This document shows, piece by piece, positions 9,137 through 17,352 of a DNA stretch of 64,000 nt; the first letter of the stretch is position 1; each line of letters opens with the position of its first letter. The position numbers were made by a program, and so were the translations under genes. Below the pieces are notes generated by a model. The model ran no database searches. It saw nothing but the letters and a program-made list of their open reading frames with translations, and was not told the DNA's origin. The stretch comes from Caldilineaceae bacterium bin5 (GTDB taxonomy: Bacteria; Chloroflexota; Anaerolineae; Caldilineales; Caldilineaceae): contig MPML01000006.1 of NCBI GenBank assembly GCA_002238445.1, positions 1 to 64,000 on the forward strand, given 5' to 3'.

Positions 9137-10008
9137 GTGCCGGTCCGTCCTGTGAGCGCGATGCCGCGCACCATGTATTTCTGCCCGATAAAAAAGATCG
9201 CAATCATCGGCAAGGAGGTGAACACGGTGGCGGCCATCAATAGCCCTGGCACCGGATCCCCCTGCGCGATCTGCCATCTCAAAAACGCCAGCCCAATGGC
9301 GACGGTATACGTGCTGTCCTGGCTCAGATAGATGACCTGCTTGACGAAGTCGGTCCATACGTTGATGAAGGAAAAGATGGCGATGGTGGCCAGCACCGGC
9401 TTGGTCAGCGGCAGCAGGATGCGCCAGAAGATGCCCAGCTCGTTGCAGCCGTCGATTTTGGCAGCGTCGTCCAATTCAGCCGGCAGGGTCATGAAAAACT
9501 GGCGCATGAGAAAGACGTAGACGGGGTTTGCGAAGTAGCTGGGCACGATGAGCGGCAGCCAGGTGCCGATCCAGCCGATATCCCTATAGAGCAGGAAGCG
9601 GGGGATGATCACCACCCAGAAGGGCAGCATCATAGTGCTGAGCAGGACCATGAAGAGGAAATTGCGGCCCCAGAACTTGAGGCGGGAGAAGCCGAAGCCG
9701 ACGATGGAGGCGCTGACCAGCTCGCCGACGACGGAGAGAGAGACGATGATGGCGGTGTTGATAAAATAGCGGCCAAAGGGGACGCTGGTCCAGGCGCTGG
9801 GGTAGTTTCCAAAGTAGAGTGCGGAGGGAAAGATCCGCAGCGGGATCTGATTGAAGTCTTCAAAGGTTTTGAGCGAACCCATAATAACCCAGAAGAGCGG
9901 GAAGATGAACCAGACAAAACCGACGGCCAATAAGATGTAGGCGAGCACGTCGCGCAGGCGGCGCTGGGTGGTCTTGCTCTTGCTCCATGAGGCGGTCAGC
10001 GCGGACAA
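9133..10008 (-). CDS. Sugar ABC transporter permease, MalG type (copy 2)
   Basis: This 291-residue CUT1 permease subunit has hydrophobic segments beginning near residue 22 and the EAA loop at residues 178-204 (ELDDAAKIDG then LPLTKP). It is collinear with the copy 1 subunit and differs at scattered positions only. It follows the MalF-type gene by 6 bases and is coupled to the propeller gene by an ATGA overlap. No ATPase gene is present in the cassette. Confidence 0.9.
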   Translation of the reverse strand: MSALTASWSKSKTTQRRLRDVLAYILLAVGFVWFIFPLFWVIMGSLKTFEDFNQIPLRIFPSALYFGNYPSAWTSVPFGRYFINTAIIVSLSVVGELVSASIVGFGFSRLKFWGRNFLFMVLLSTMMLPFWVVIIPRFLLYRDIGWIGTWLPLIVPSYFANPVYVFLMRQFFMTLPAELDDAAKIDGCNELGIFWRILLPLTKPVLATIAIFSFINVWTDFVKQVIYLSQDSTYTVAIGLAFLRWQIAQGDPVPGLLMAATVFTSLPMIAIFFIGQKYMVRGIALTGRTGT

Positions 10009-10014
10009 GGCGGT

Positions 10015-10929
10015 TTACTCCTCACCCTCGTAGTAGACCCAGAAGCGGGCTATGCGGAAGTTAACGAAGGTCAGGGCGAGGATGATGAGGAAGATCATCC
10101 AGGCGAGCGCGGAGGCGTAGCCCATGCGGTAGAACTCGAAGGCCTGGCGATAGAGATAGAGGCCGTAGAAGAGGGTGGCGGTGCCGGGGCCGCCATTGGT
10201 CATGATGAAGGCCTCGACAAATGATTGCATCACGCCGATGGTCGTAACGATGACGTTGTAGAAGATGGCGGGCGAGATCTGGGGCAGGGTTACGTGCCAG
10301 AATTTGGCCCATTCGCCGCCGCCGTCGAGGTCGACGGCCTCGTAGAGATGCTGCGGTACGCCTTGCAGGGCGGCGAGGATGATGAGCATGGCGGCGCCGG
10401 CGGTTGCGAGCGCTTTGAGCGCCAAAGAGGGCAGCGCCCAGGAGGTATCGAAGAGCCAGTTGGGGCCCTCGATGCCAACCCAGCCGAGGGCGGCGTTGAC
10501 GGGGCCGTTGGCGGAGAGGATGGTGGTCCAGAGGAGGGCGAGGCCGACACCGCCGATGACGCTGGGTATGTAGAAGGAGGTGCGGAAGAAGGGGATGCCG
10601 CGCACTTTCTGGTTGAGCAGGATGGCAACGAAAACACTGATGGCCGTGCCCGCGGGGACGGTGAGCAGGACATAGGTAAAGGTAACCTGCAGGGCGTCGG
10701 CGACCCTTTCGTCGCCGAAGAGCATGCGCTGGATGTTTTCAAAGCCGATGAACTCCGCCTCGCCAATCAGCTGGTAGCGGGTGAAACTGAGGACGAAGGA
10801 GGCGATGAAGGGGTAGACCATCAGGAAGCTGAAGCTGACCAGCCAGGGGGAGATGAAGGCCCAGCCGACGATGTGCGGCCTCAGCTTGGCCCAGCTGATA
10901 TTCGACGCAAATGTCCTGGGGCTCTGCAT
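10015..10929 (-). CDS. Sugar ABC transporter permease, MalF type (copy 2)
   Basis: This is the first permease subunit of the intact cassette, 304 residues from the start MQSPRTFASN. That start was chosen because it aligns with copy 1; a start 21 codons upstream would run into the hairpin region. The EAA loop is at about residues 197-220 (YEAVDLDGGGEWAKFW then LPQISP). It should form the translocation pore with the MalG-type subunit and receive sugar from the Tat-type lipoprotein encoded upstream. It is transcribed after an intercistronic hairpin. Confidence 0.9.
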   Translation of the reverse strand: MQSPRTFASNISWAKLRPHIVGWAFISPWLVSFSFLMVYPFIASFVLSFTRYQLIGEAEFIGFENIQRMLFGDERVADALQVTFTYVLLTVPAGTAISVFVAILLNQKVRGIPFFRTSFYIPSVIGGVGLALLWTTILSANGPVNAALGWVGIEGPNWLFDTSWALPSLALKALATAGAAMLIILAALQGVPQHLYEAVDLDGGGEWAKFWHVTLPQISPAIFYNVIVTTIGVMQSFVEAFIMTNGGPGTATLFYGLYLYRQAFEFYRMGYASALAWMIFLIILALTFVNFRIARFWVYYEGEE

Positions 10930-10967
10930 CGGCGATCCGGATGGAAAGTGGGTGGTGGTTAGTGAGA

Positions 10968-11007
10968 AGTGGATAGCGGCACGCGTTTTCACGCGCCACT
11001 ATCCACT
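10968..11007 (-). repeat. Intercistronic hairpin between binding protein and permease (copy 2)
   Basis: AGTGGATAGCGGC at 10968-10980 faces GCCACTATCCACT at 10995-11007, a 13-base stem with one mismatch. This is the counterpart of the perfect stem in copy 1. Conservation of the hairpin after divergence of the cassettes argues that it has a role, most likely in setting the ratio of binding protein to permease mRNA. Confidence 0.6.
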
Positions 11008-11022
11008 GTTGTGCGGAATGTA

Positions 11023-12375
11023 TCAGGCGTGTGCGCCCAGGATTTCGTCGGTCTTCTGGTCGACGATGACGACCTGGTCTTCGACGCTTGCCTCGCAGCG
11101 CAGCACTTCGCCCCAGAGGATCTTGATCTCACCGAACCATTCGAGGACGCCGGGGAGCTGCGGGGTGAAGATGAAGTTGTCGAGGGCATCCAAGCGGGCT
11201 TCGACCGCTTCGGGGCCACCCCATGTGGCCTGGTAGTCTGCGTCCTGCCACACGCCGGCGTTGACCGGTTCGGCAGTGCCGGCGAGGCCGATGTTCTTCT
11301 GGTTCTCGAAGTTGGCCAGATACATCATGAACTCGAAGGCTTCGGCCGGGTGCTGGCTTTGCGTGGTGACGATGTGGAAGTGCATGGAGCCAAGGCCGGC
11401 GCTCTCGCCGGTGTTGGGCGAGCGGACCCAGGCGACCTGGGTGAGGTCGTGCTCGCTGCGGTTTACCCAGTAGAGATCGCCGCGGGAGGCTATGCCCTGG
11501 ACGCCGGCAGCCCAGGGGTAGATGCCCAAGGCCTGGCCCTGTCCTTGATAGTCGTCCACGTTCAGCATGCAGCCGTCCTGGCAGATCATGTCGACGGCGA
11601 ACTTCTGGCCTTCGATGAACTCGGGCGTATTCCAGGATCCTTTTTTGTTCTCAACATCGATCAGTTGACCGCCATTGGCAACACTCCAGTTGACCAGGCC
11701 GTCCTGCTCGATATTGCCGAAACTGAAGTTGGAGCCGATGATGTCTTCGCCGAGGTCGCTGATAGCGCAGGCGGCTTCTCGGTAGTCGTTCCAGTCCCAC
11801 CATTTGTCGCCGTTATGGTCGTGTTCCCAGGGCATGGGGACGCCGGCCTCTTCGAAAAGGCTCTTATTGATGCCGGACATGACGATATTGAGCTGGAAGG
11901 GCACGGCCTTGACCTTGCCCGGCTCGTAACCGACATGATCGGGGATGCGGATCAGCTCGCTGCCCTCCTGGCCGGGGAAGGGCGTGCCGCTGGCCTCGAA
12001 GTAGGGCGTGAGATCGGCGGCGATTTCGTGGAACGCGCTCAGCTGCAGATCGAAGAACAACATAATGTCGCCCCATTCACCGGCGGCGACGAGGATGGGC
12101 ATGCGCCGATCGAAGTCGGCGACCGGTTCAAAGATGATGCCGATATCGGGGCGCTCTTCGGCCCAAGTGTCGAGAAAGCCGTTCATCAGTTCACGGCGCA
12201 CGCCGGAGCCCCACTTGTTGAGGAAGCGCAGGGCGACGCGTTCCGAGGAAGGGCCGGAGTCTGCCATATCCCCTGCCGTCGGGGCGACCGGCGCCACACA
12301 TCCAGCCACCGCTGCTCCCGCAACCAAGCCGCCAGACACTTTGAGAAAATCACGTCTGCTTGTCTTGCTCGTCAT
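11023..12375 (-). CDS. Sugar-binding lipoprotein of ABC importer (copy 2, intact)
   Basis: This 450-residue family 1 extracellular solute-binding protein captures sugar outside the membrane. The leader has a twin-arginine motif (SRRDFLK, residues 6-12) and a lipobox AVAGC near residue 26, so it is probably exported folded by Tat and anchored as a lipoprotein. A strong AAGGAGAG site precedes the start. It is tryptophan-rich in the middle (DKWWDWNDYREA), as usual for oligosaccharide binders. It heads the operon, and a consensus promoter lies about 170 bases upstream. Copy 1 is the frameshifted paralog. The ligand is unknown. Confidence 0.93.
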   Translation of the reverse strand: MTSKTSRRDFLKVSGGLVAGAAVAGCVAPVAPTAGDMADSGPSSERVALRFLNKWGSGVRRELMNGFLDTWAEERPDIGIIFEPVADFDRRMPILVAAGEWGDIMLFFDLQLSAFHEIAADLTPYFEASGTPFPGQEGSELIRIPDHVGYEPGKVKAVPFQLNIVMSGINKSLFEEAGVPMPWEHDHNGDKWWDWNDYREAACAISDLGEDIIGSNFSFGNIEQDGLVNWSVANGGQLIDVENKKGSWNTPEFIEGQKFAVDMICQDGCMLNVDDYQGQGQALGIYPWAAGVQGIASRGDLYWVNRSEHDLTQVAWVRSPNTGESAGLGSMHFHIVTTQSQHPAEAFEFMMYLANFENQKNIGLAGTAEPVNAGVWQDADYQATWGGPEAVEARLDALDNFIFTPQLPGVLEWFGEIKILWGEVLRCEASVEDQVVIVDQKTDEILGAHA

Positions 12376-12536
12376 CGGTCTTCTCTCCTTAGGTTGTGCA
12401 TCGAACGTACAAAATTGGGTTACTTTCTTATCAATTCCTCCCTTCGGATTTTTCGTGATGGCGGCGGAGCGCCCATTGCATGAACGAGATTCCCAAGCCT
12501 ATGAACACCTGGAAATATAGCACCTTGCAGAAACCT

Positions 12537-12565
12537 ATTATAGAATAAGATTCATGTTGTGTCAT
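12537..12565 (-). promoter_or_regulatory. Sigma70-type promoter for the intact sugar cassette
   Basis: On the minus strand ATGACA (complement of 12560-12565) and TATAAT (complement of 12537-12542) are 17 bases apart. This is a near-perfect housekeeping promoter pointing to the binding-protein gene, with a leader of roughly 150 bases. Confidence 0.65.
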
Positions 12566-12612
12566 GTAACAAAAAAATTCTGATTCTTGGCGACCCCTGG
12601 AGTACACCACCC

Positions 12613-13380
12613 ATGCAATTTGGAATCTGTCTACCGATTGCCGACGCGGGCATCGCGCACGCGGCCGGCTTTGATTTTGTCGAGCCGACGGTCCGATCTC
12701 TGTCCCCGCTGGACCCGGATTTCGACGCGATCCGTGCGCCGTTCGACAGCGCGCCGCTGCCGACGCCGGTTTTCAACGTCTTCGTGCCCTCTGAGGTACC
12801 TGTCACCGGGCCGAATGTAGATTGGGAGCGGGTGGAGAGCTATCTGGAAGCCGCCATCGGCCGCGTGGCCGCGGTCGGCGGCGAGAAGATCGTCTTCGGC
12901 AGCGGCGGCGCCCGCAATGTGCCGGACGGATTCGACAAGGAAGAGGCTTTCATGCAGCTGGTGCGCTTCCTGCGGCTGGCCGGGAACGTGGCAGTGCGCA
13001 ACGGCGTGACCATCGTCATCGAGCCGCTGAATTCGCGCGATTCGAACATCATCACCAGCGTGGCCGAAGGCATGGAGCTGGCGCGGGAGACCGCGCATCT
13101 GCGCGTGCGCCTGCTGGCCGATCTCTACCATATGATGGAGGACGACGAAACGCTGGAGAACATCACGACCTGCGCCGCATGGATCGAGCACGTGCATGTC
13201 GCGGACACGCATCGCGTTGCGCCAGGTGAAGGCAGTTACCCATATGAGGAGTTTTTCCGCCGCCTGCACAAGGGCGGCTACAGCGGACGCATCTCGATCG
13301 AGTGCCGCTGGGATGACCTCGCCGCCCAGGCAGGCCCCGCCGGAGAATATCTGCGCCGCATGTGGGACGAGACAAAATGA
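12613..13380 (+). CDS. Sugar phosphate isomerase/epimerase-like TIM-barrel protein
   Basis: This 255-residue xylose-isomerase-like TIM-barrel protein belongs to the AP_endonuc_2 superfamily, whose members isomerise or epimerise sugars, keto-sugars and inosose. Metal-ligand motifs are visible: IEPLNSRDSN near residue 136 (Glu), LLADLYHM near residue 170 (Asp and His), HVHVADTHR near residue 196 and ISIECRW near residue 234 (Glu). The start MQFGICLP was preferred because it begins the first beta strand; a frame extends 18 codons further up. Its stop overlaps the next gene's ATG (ATGA), so it is coupled to the Gfo/Idh/MocA oxidoreductase. Hydroxypyruvate isomerase (Hyi) is a close alternative name. 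Confidence 0.85.
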   Translation: MQFGICLPIADAGIAHAAGFDFVEPTVRSLSPLDPDFDAIRAPFDSAPLPTPVFNVFVPSEVPVTGPNVDWERVESYLEAAIGRVAAVGGEKIVFGSGGARNVPDGFDKEEAFMQLVRFLRLAGNVAVRNGVTIVIEPLNSRDSNIITSVAEGMELARETAHLRVRLLADLYHMMEDDETLENITTCAAWIEHVHVADTHRVAPGEGSYPYEEFFRRLHKGGYSGRISIECRWDDLAAQAGPAGEYLRRMWDETK

Positions 13381-14411
13381 CACAAACCGATGAGTCTGAA
13401 CTTGGCTTTGCCATCCTCGGCGCGGGGATGGTGGCGGAGTACCATCTGAACGCGCTCCAGGAGTGCGCCGACCTGGGCGCGCGCCTGGTGGGCGTCGGTC
13501 ACTACAACCCGGCCCGCTACGAGGATATTTCGCAGCGTTTCGGCGCGCCGGCCAGCTCCTATGACGAGTTGCTGGCGGACCCGGCGGTGGATGCGGTCTG
13601 CATCTGCACGCCCAGCGGCCAGCACGCGCAGCAGGCGATCGCGGCCGCTTCGAGCGGCAAACACGTGCTGGTGGAAAAGCCGATGGCCATCTCGCTGGCC
13701 GACGCAGACGCCATGATCGCGGCCTGCCGGGCGAACGGCGTGCAGCTGGGCGTCTGTCTGCAGCGGCGGGCTGAGCCGCTCTTCCGCCGCGTCCACGACG
13801 CCATTCACGGCGGCGACCTGGGTGAGATCACGCTTGCCGTGGTGACGATGCCCTATTTCCGCGATGAGCCCTACTACGCCCAGGCGGAATGGCGGGGCAC
13901 CTGGGCGATGGACGGCGGCGGCGTGCTGATGAACCAGGGCATTCACATTATCGACCTGCTGCTGTGGTTCCTGGGCGACCCGGTCGAGGTGCATGCCTTC
14001 GCGGATTCGCGGCATCGCTCGGTGGAGATCGAAGACACGGCGGGCGCGGTGCTGCGATTTGCCAACGGCTCGGTGGCGACGATCACCGCTACAGTGGCCA
14101 CTGAACCCGGATTTCCCCACCGGCTGGAGGTCTACGGCACCAACGGCGGCATCCAGATCGAGGGGGAGTCGGTGCTGCGCTGGGGGCTGGCGGACGAGTC
14201 CAAAGCGACGGTCGAGCCGTGGCCGGTCGCGACAGAGCAGGTGGATCCGGGAATGGCGGGCGACCCACGCGGTATCTCGACGAGCGGCCATATCGCCATC
14301 CTCAAGGATTTCATTGCCGGCATCCGCCGCGGGGAAGACCCGGTCATTGACGGCGCTGAGGGCAGACGGAGCCTGGCTGCGATATTGGCAGTGTATGAGG
14401 ATAGCTTTTAG
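13377..14411 (+). CDS. Gfo/Idh/MocA-family oxidoreductase
   Basis: This 344-residue NAD(P)-dependent sugar dehydrogenase-like protein has a Rossmann motif GAGMVA at residues 15-20, the signature EKP at 100-102 and the GIHIID catalytic segment at 188-193 before a beta-sheet substrate domain. Family members oxidise inositol, glucose or amino sugars. Translation is coupled to the isomerase in front, a pairing typical of inositol or ketosugar catabolism (IolG with IolE/IolH type proteins). An IS982-type relic lies directly downstream. Confidence 0.9.
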   Translation: MTQTDESELGFAILGAGMVAEYHLNALQECADLGARLVGVGHYNPARYEDISQRFGAPASSYDELLADPAVDAVCICTPSGQHAQQAIAAASSGKHVLVEKPMAISLADADAMIAACRANGVQLGVCLQRRAEPLFRRVHDAIHGGDLGEITLAVVTMPYFRDEPYYAQAEWRGTWAMDGGGVLMNQGIHIIDLLLWFLGDPVEVHAFADSRHRSVEIEDTAGAVLRFANGSVATITATVATEPGFPHRLEVYGTNGGIQIEGESVLRWGLADESKATVEPWPVATEQVDPGMAGDPRGISTSGHIAILKDFIAGIRRGEDPVIDGAEGRRSLAAILAVYEDSF

Positions 14412-14660
14412 TAGGGCCTAATGCCAGTTAGGGAAGTCAGTTTTTGGATCTGCAGGGAGTCGGGTACCCCCCGTGAATCGCTTGATGTAGAGGCGGGCGC
14501 ACAGTCCCTGGAGAGTATGGGCATGGTCGGTCTCGACATGGAGTTGTTCGACCAACTGGCTGCTGACGGTCTCAATGATTTGGCGCAACGCGTAAAAGAG
14601 GCGGCGGAGAGACCTGGGGAGCTGTCGTTTCTGGTCACGTCGGGGCTATGTTTACGTCGG
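14412..14660 (-). pseudogene. IS982-family transposase 3' relic
   Basis: The minus strand encodes fragments such as LRRLFYALRQIIETVSSQL and HAHTLQGLCARLY, matching the C-terminal part of IS982-type transposases, then a frame disturbance near the end (RFTGGTRLPADP where TGVPDYLQIQK is expected). Compared with the relic at 19118-19290 it has lost about 24 bases after CARLY. It is non-functional. The similarity fades beyond about 14660, and the remaining bases to 14890 hold no gene that I can recognise. Confidence 0.7.
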
Positions 14661-14894
14661 GGCAAGGTGTGCAGACGGATGCGATTGTGTTGCCAAAGTT
14701 CAGCAGCGACGGCTCGTTGGCAGACCGCCTCGACACCCGCAGTGTTCCAGAAACGGAGTAAATCCGGTCAGCACCAGACGCGCCTCGACCAAAGAGATCT
14801 GTCGAGAATCTTGAGATTTTCTGTCTCGCCGGCAAGATGGTCCGGTCAACAGGAGTAGTTTGAGAATGCGAAAGCAGTTGACTGGAATCCGGTA

Positions 14895-14921
14895 TTGACA
14901 TCGCCCCCGGCCTGTGATAAT
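14895..14921 (+). promoter_or_regulatory. Promoter, with possible metal-regulator operator, before zur
   Basis: TTGACA (14895-14900) and GATAAT (14916-14921, with TG two bases ahead) form a -35/extended -10 pair with a short 15-base spacer. Downstream, GTTGCAAC-AATT-CTCAAC (14930-14947) is an imperfect inverted repeat, and TGATAAT (14915) faces ATTATCA (14955). These could bind the Fur-family protein encoded next, giving autoregulation; this is an inference. Confidence 0.5.
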
Positions 14922-14960
14922 GTTGGTTAGTTGCAACAATTCTCAACAAATAAGATTATC

Positions 14961-15431
14961 ATGTGCCACAATACCACAGAGATCAATCGGCAGTTACGCA
15001 AACGCGGCTACCGGGTAACCCCCCAACGCCAACTCATCCTCGACGCCGTCTGTCAGCTCGGTAAGCACGTCACGCCCGAAGCGGTGTACGACCACGTACA
15101 CCGCATCGCTCCAACTCTGAGTCGGGCCACTGTCTACCGGGTTCTGCATTTTCTGACAGAACAGCGCATCCTGACGATGGTGCATATGGCCGACGGCCGG
15201 CTTGCCTTCGAATTGGCCGGCCCCGAACCGCATCACCACCTCGTCTGCCGCTCATGCGACAACTTGCTCGAGCTGCCGCACAGCGTCTTGCGTTCCTTTC
15301 GCCGGGCGATGAAGTCCCAATACGACTTTGAGATCGACGTAAGTCATTTCTCATTCTTTGGGCATTGCACCGACTGCCATGACTCTGCCGACGCCTGGCG
15401 TCAATTGTGGGGACACACGCCACCTGTCTGA
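14961..15431 (+). CDS. zur: Fur-family metal regulator, probably zinc-responsive (Zur)
   Basis: This 156-residue Fur-family repressor has a winged-helix domain with TPQRQLILDAV at residues 20-30 and a recognition helix SRATVYRVLHFL at 54-65. The regulatory His-rich strand HHH is at 91-93 and structural zinc cysteines are in CRSC (96-99) and CTDC (136-139). Its place in front of a ZnuA-C-B importer points to zinc as the signal. The ATG at 14961 is taken as the start because the family begins near this point; a TTG ten codons earlier is possible. The stop lies 20 bases before the znuA ATG, and a shared transcript is likely. Confidence 0.85.
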   Translation: MCHNTTEINRQLRKRGYRVTPQRQLILDAVCQLGKHVTPEAVYDHVHRIAPTLSRATVYRVLHFLTEQRILTMVHMADGRLAFELAGPEPHHHLVCRSCDNLLELPHSVLRSFRRAMKSQYDFEIDVSHFSFFGHCTDCHDSADAWRQLWGHTPPV

Positions 15432-15448
15432 CGAAAGGGTACCCGCAG

Positions 15449-16588
15449 ATGCTTCACTCACTTCGAATTCTGTCATCGGTTCTCACGCTGATAATCCTTC
15501 TGGCCGCTTGCACCCCAATCGCGCCTGGGACGACATCTGCCAGCGCGGATGCTCCTCAGGCCTCAACCTCCGGGCCGCCGGTCCGGGTGGTGACAACCAC
15601 CAACTTTGTGGCTGATTGGGCCCGGGTGGTAGGTGGCAGCAGGGTCGAGGTCTTCACCCTGCTGCCGGTGGGTGGCGATCCGCACACTTTTCTGCCAGGA
15701 GCTCGCGACGTTGCCCAGGTAGCTGACGCGGATGTTGTGTTTACTGTCGGTCTCGGCCTGGAAGGCGAATGGCTGCATGAACTGGTACACAACGCCAGTG
15801 CAGATGAGTCCAAGATTGTCGCGCTTGGTGAGAGCGTAGATCCCATTGAGTTTACCATGGTCGATATGCATGACGAGCACGGGGATGAAGACGAGCACGA
15901 GGATGAAGACGAGCACGAGGATGAAGACGAGCACGGGGATGAAGACGAGCACGAGGATGAAGACGAACACGAGGATGAAGACGAGCACGGGGATGAAGAC
16001 GAGCACGAGGATGAAGACGATCACAGTGACGAAGGCGACCATGAAGAGCACGCACACGGACTTCTGGATCCCCACTTCTGGTTCGATCCGCTCCGGGTGA
16101 AGGTCGCGGTCAACGAAGTAGCCGCTCGGCTCTCGGCCATAGACCCTGAGAACGCGGGGGACTACTTACGGAACGCCTCAGAGTATGGGGAGCAGCTCGA
16201 CGAGCTTCACGCCTGGATCCAAGAGCAGGTTGGTACTGTGGAGCCGGGGCGCAGACTGCTGGTTACATCACACGACAGCCTCTCCTACTTTGCAGAGGCG
16301 TATGGGTTTGAGATAGTTGGCCTGGTTATACCGTCTCTTGCGACTCACGTGGAGCCGTCTGCGGAGCACATTGCGGGCGTGGTCGATGTGGTTCGGGAGC
16401 TCGAAATACGAGCGGTGTTTGGCGAGACGACAGTCAGTGAGAGGCTGGCGCAGACCATAGCAACGGAGACTGGCGCGGAGCTGGTCCGGCTCTATTCGGG
16501 TTCCCTTGGGCCGGAGGGCAGCGGCGCTGACACCTACCTTGGCATGGTGCGTACAAACGTGGAACGCATCGTCGGGGCATTGAGATGA
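15449..16588 (+). CDS. znuA: Zinc ABC transporter substrate-binding lipoprotein ZnuA
   Basis: This 379-residue cluster-9 (zinc/manganese) binding protein has a lipobox LLAAC ending at Cys21. A His-containing acidic loop (residues about 138-204) made of eight 18-base repeats encoding variants of DEHEDE is the zinc-collecting loop typical of ZnuA. Expected ligands include His in GDPHTFLPG near residue 70, HFWFDP after the loop, and TSHDSLSYF near residue 270. A GAAAGGG site lies before the ATG. Its stop overlaps the ATPase start by ATGA. The loop is longer and far more acidic than in enteric ZnuA. It collects zinc outside the membrane for the permease. Confidence 0.93.
   Translation: MLHSLRILSSVLTLIILLAACTPIAPGTTSASADAPQASTSGPPVRVVTTTNFVADWARVVGGSRVEVFTLLPVGGDPHTFLPGARDVAQVADADVVFTVGLGLEGEWLHELVHNASADESKIVALGESVDPIEFTMVDMHDEHGDEDEHEDEDEHEDEDEHGDEDEHEDEDEHEDEDEHGDEDEHEDEDDHSDEGDHEEHAHGLLDPHFWFDPLRVKVAVNEVAARLSAIDPENAGDYLRNASEYGEQLDELHAWIQEQVGTVEPGRRLLVTSHDSLSYFAEAYGFEIVGLVIPSLATHVEPSAEHIAGVVDVVRELEIRAVFGETTVSERLAQTIATETGAELVRLYSGSLGPEGSGADTYLGMVRTNVERIVGALR
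15872..16015 (+). repeat. Eight tandem 18-base repeats inside znuA
   Basis: Eight contiguous units of the type GAYGARCACGRGGATGAA encode the DEHxDE zinc-collecting loop. Units differ only at a few positions (GAG/GGG, GAG/GAA), so the array could expand and contract by slippage without changing frame. Confidence 0.9.
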
Positions 16589-17352
16589 ACCCCGCTCCGA
16601 ACGTACACGGCGCGAGCATGTCGCTTCAGGACGTGACTGTCGAACTCGATGGGCACATGGCCCTGAGTAACGTCACCTTCGACGTACATGCGGGGACTCT
16701 GATGGGCGTTGTAGGACCGAACGGAGCCGGCAAGAGCACGCTGTTCAATGCTATTGCCGGGCTCCTCCCCGTCCGCCGGGGGAAGGTAACCCTTCACCGG
16801 GTAGACCGGAGAAGTGGAGCGTTGGCCTACGTGCCTCAGCAAGAGAGCGTCAACTGGCGGTTCCCTGTGACCGTCATGGACGTTGCAATGATGGGCCGGT
16901 GCTGCAAACTGGGATGGTGCCGGCGACCCGGGAAGAGAGATCGCGAACTTGTCGACGCGTGCCTATACCGTGTGGGCCTGTGGGACCATCGCTCGGCTCT
17001 AATGACCGAGCTTTCGGGAGGGCAGAAGCAGAGGGTATTCGTAGCCAGGGCGCTCACCCAGGAAGCAAGTGTTCTCCTTTTGGATGAGGCATTCAGCGGC
17101 GTTGACGTGGGCGCCCAGGAAGGCCTGATAGAGGTCCTCCAGACAATGAAGAATGAAGGGCGCATCGTCCTCTTGGCAACGCACGACTTGACCAACCTGG
17201 CCGGTCGCTTCGACCAGGTATTGTGTCTGAACCGCCAAGTGTGCGCCTGCGGCCCTCCCGACCAGGTGTTCACGTCCGAGGTCATGGAGAAGCTGTACGG
17301 CGCCCACGGTGTGCGCCTTACGAGGGACGGGAGCGGTAGCGAGACGAGATGA
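16585..17352 (+). CDS. znuC: Zinc ABC transporter ATP-binding protein
   Basis: This 255-residue ABC ATPase has Walker A GPNGAGKST at residues 44-52, Q-loop PQQES near 84, signature LSGGQKQR at 143-150, Walker B LLLDEAF at 164-170 and the switch ATHDL near 202. It energises zinc uptake with the permease that follows; the two overlap by ATGA. The N-terminal dozen residues before the first strand are longer than usual, but the upstream overlap supports this start. MntB/TroB-type manganese ATPases are close relatives, and the metal is assigned from the neighbours. Confidence 0.93.
   Translation: MNPAPNVHGASMSLQDVTVELDGHMALSNVTFDVHAGTLMGVVGPNGAGKSTLFNAIAGLLPVRRGKVTLHRVDRRSGALAYVPQQESVNWRFPVTVMDVAMMGRCCKLGWCRRPGKRDRELVDACLYRVGLWDHRSALMTELSGGQKQRVFVARALTQEASVLLLDEAFSGVDVGAQEGLIEVLQTMKNEGRIVLLATHDLTNLAGRFDQVLCLNRQVCACGPPDQVFTSEVMEKLYGAHGVRLTRDGSGSETR

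Noticed and set aside
15872..16015. Possible CRISPR array
   Set aside because: The units are contiguous 18-base coding repeats with no spacers; it is a protein repeat.
15852..16075. Minus-strand frames over the znuA repeat array (for example valine- and phenylalanine-rich)
   Set aside because: They are shadows of the 18-base repeat; the plus-strand ZnuA frame has a full family match.
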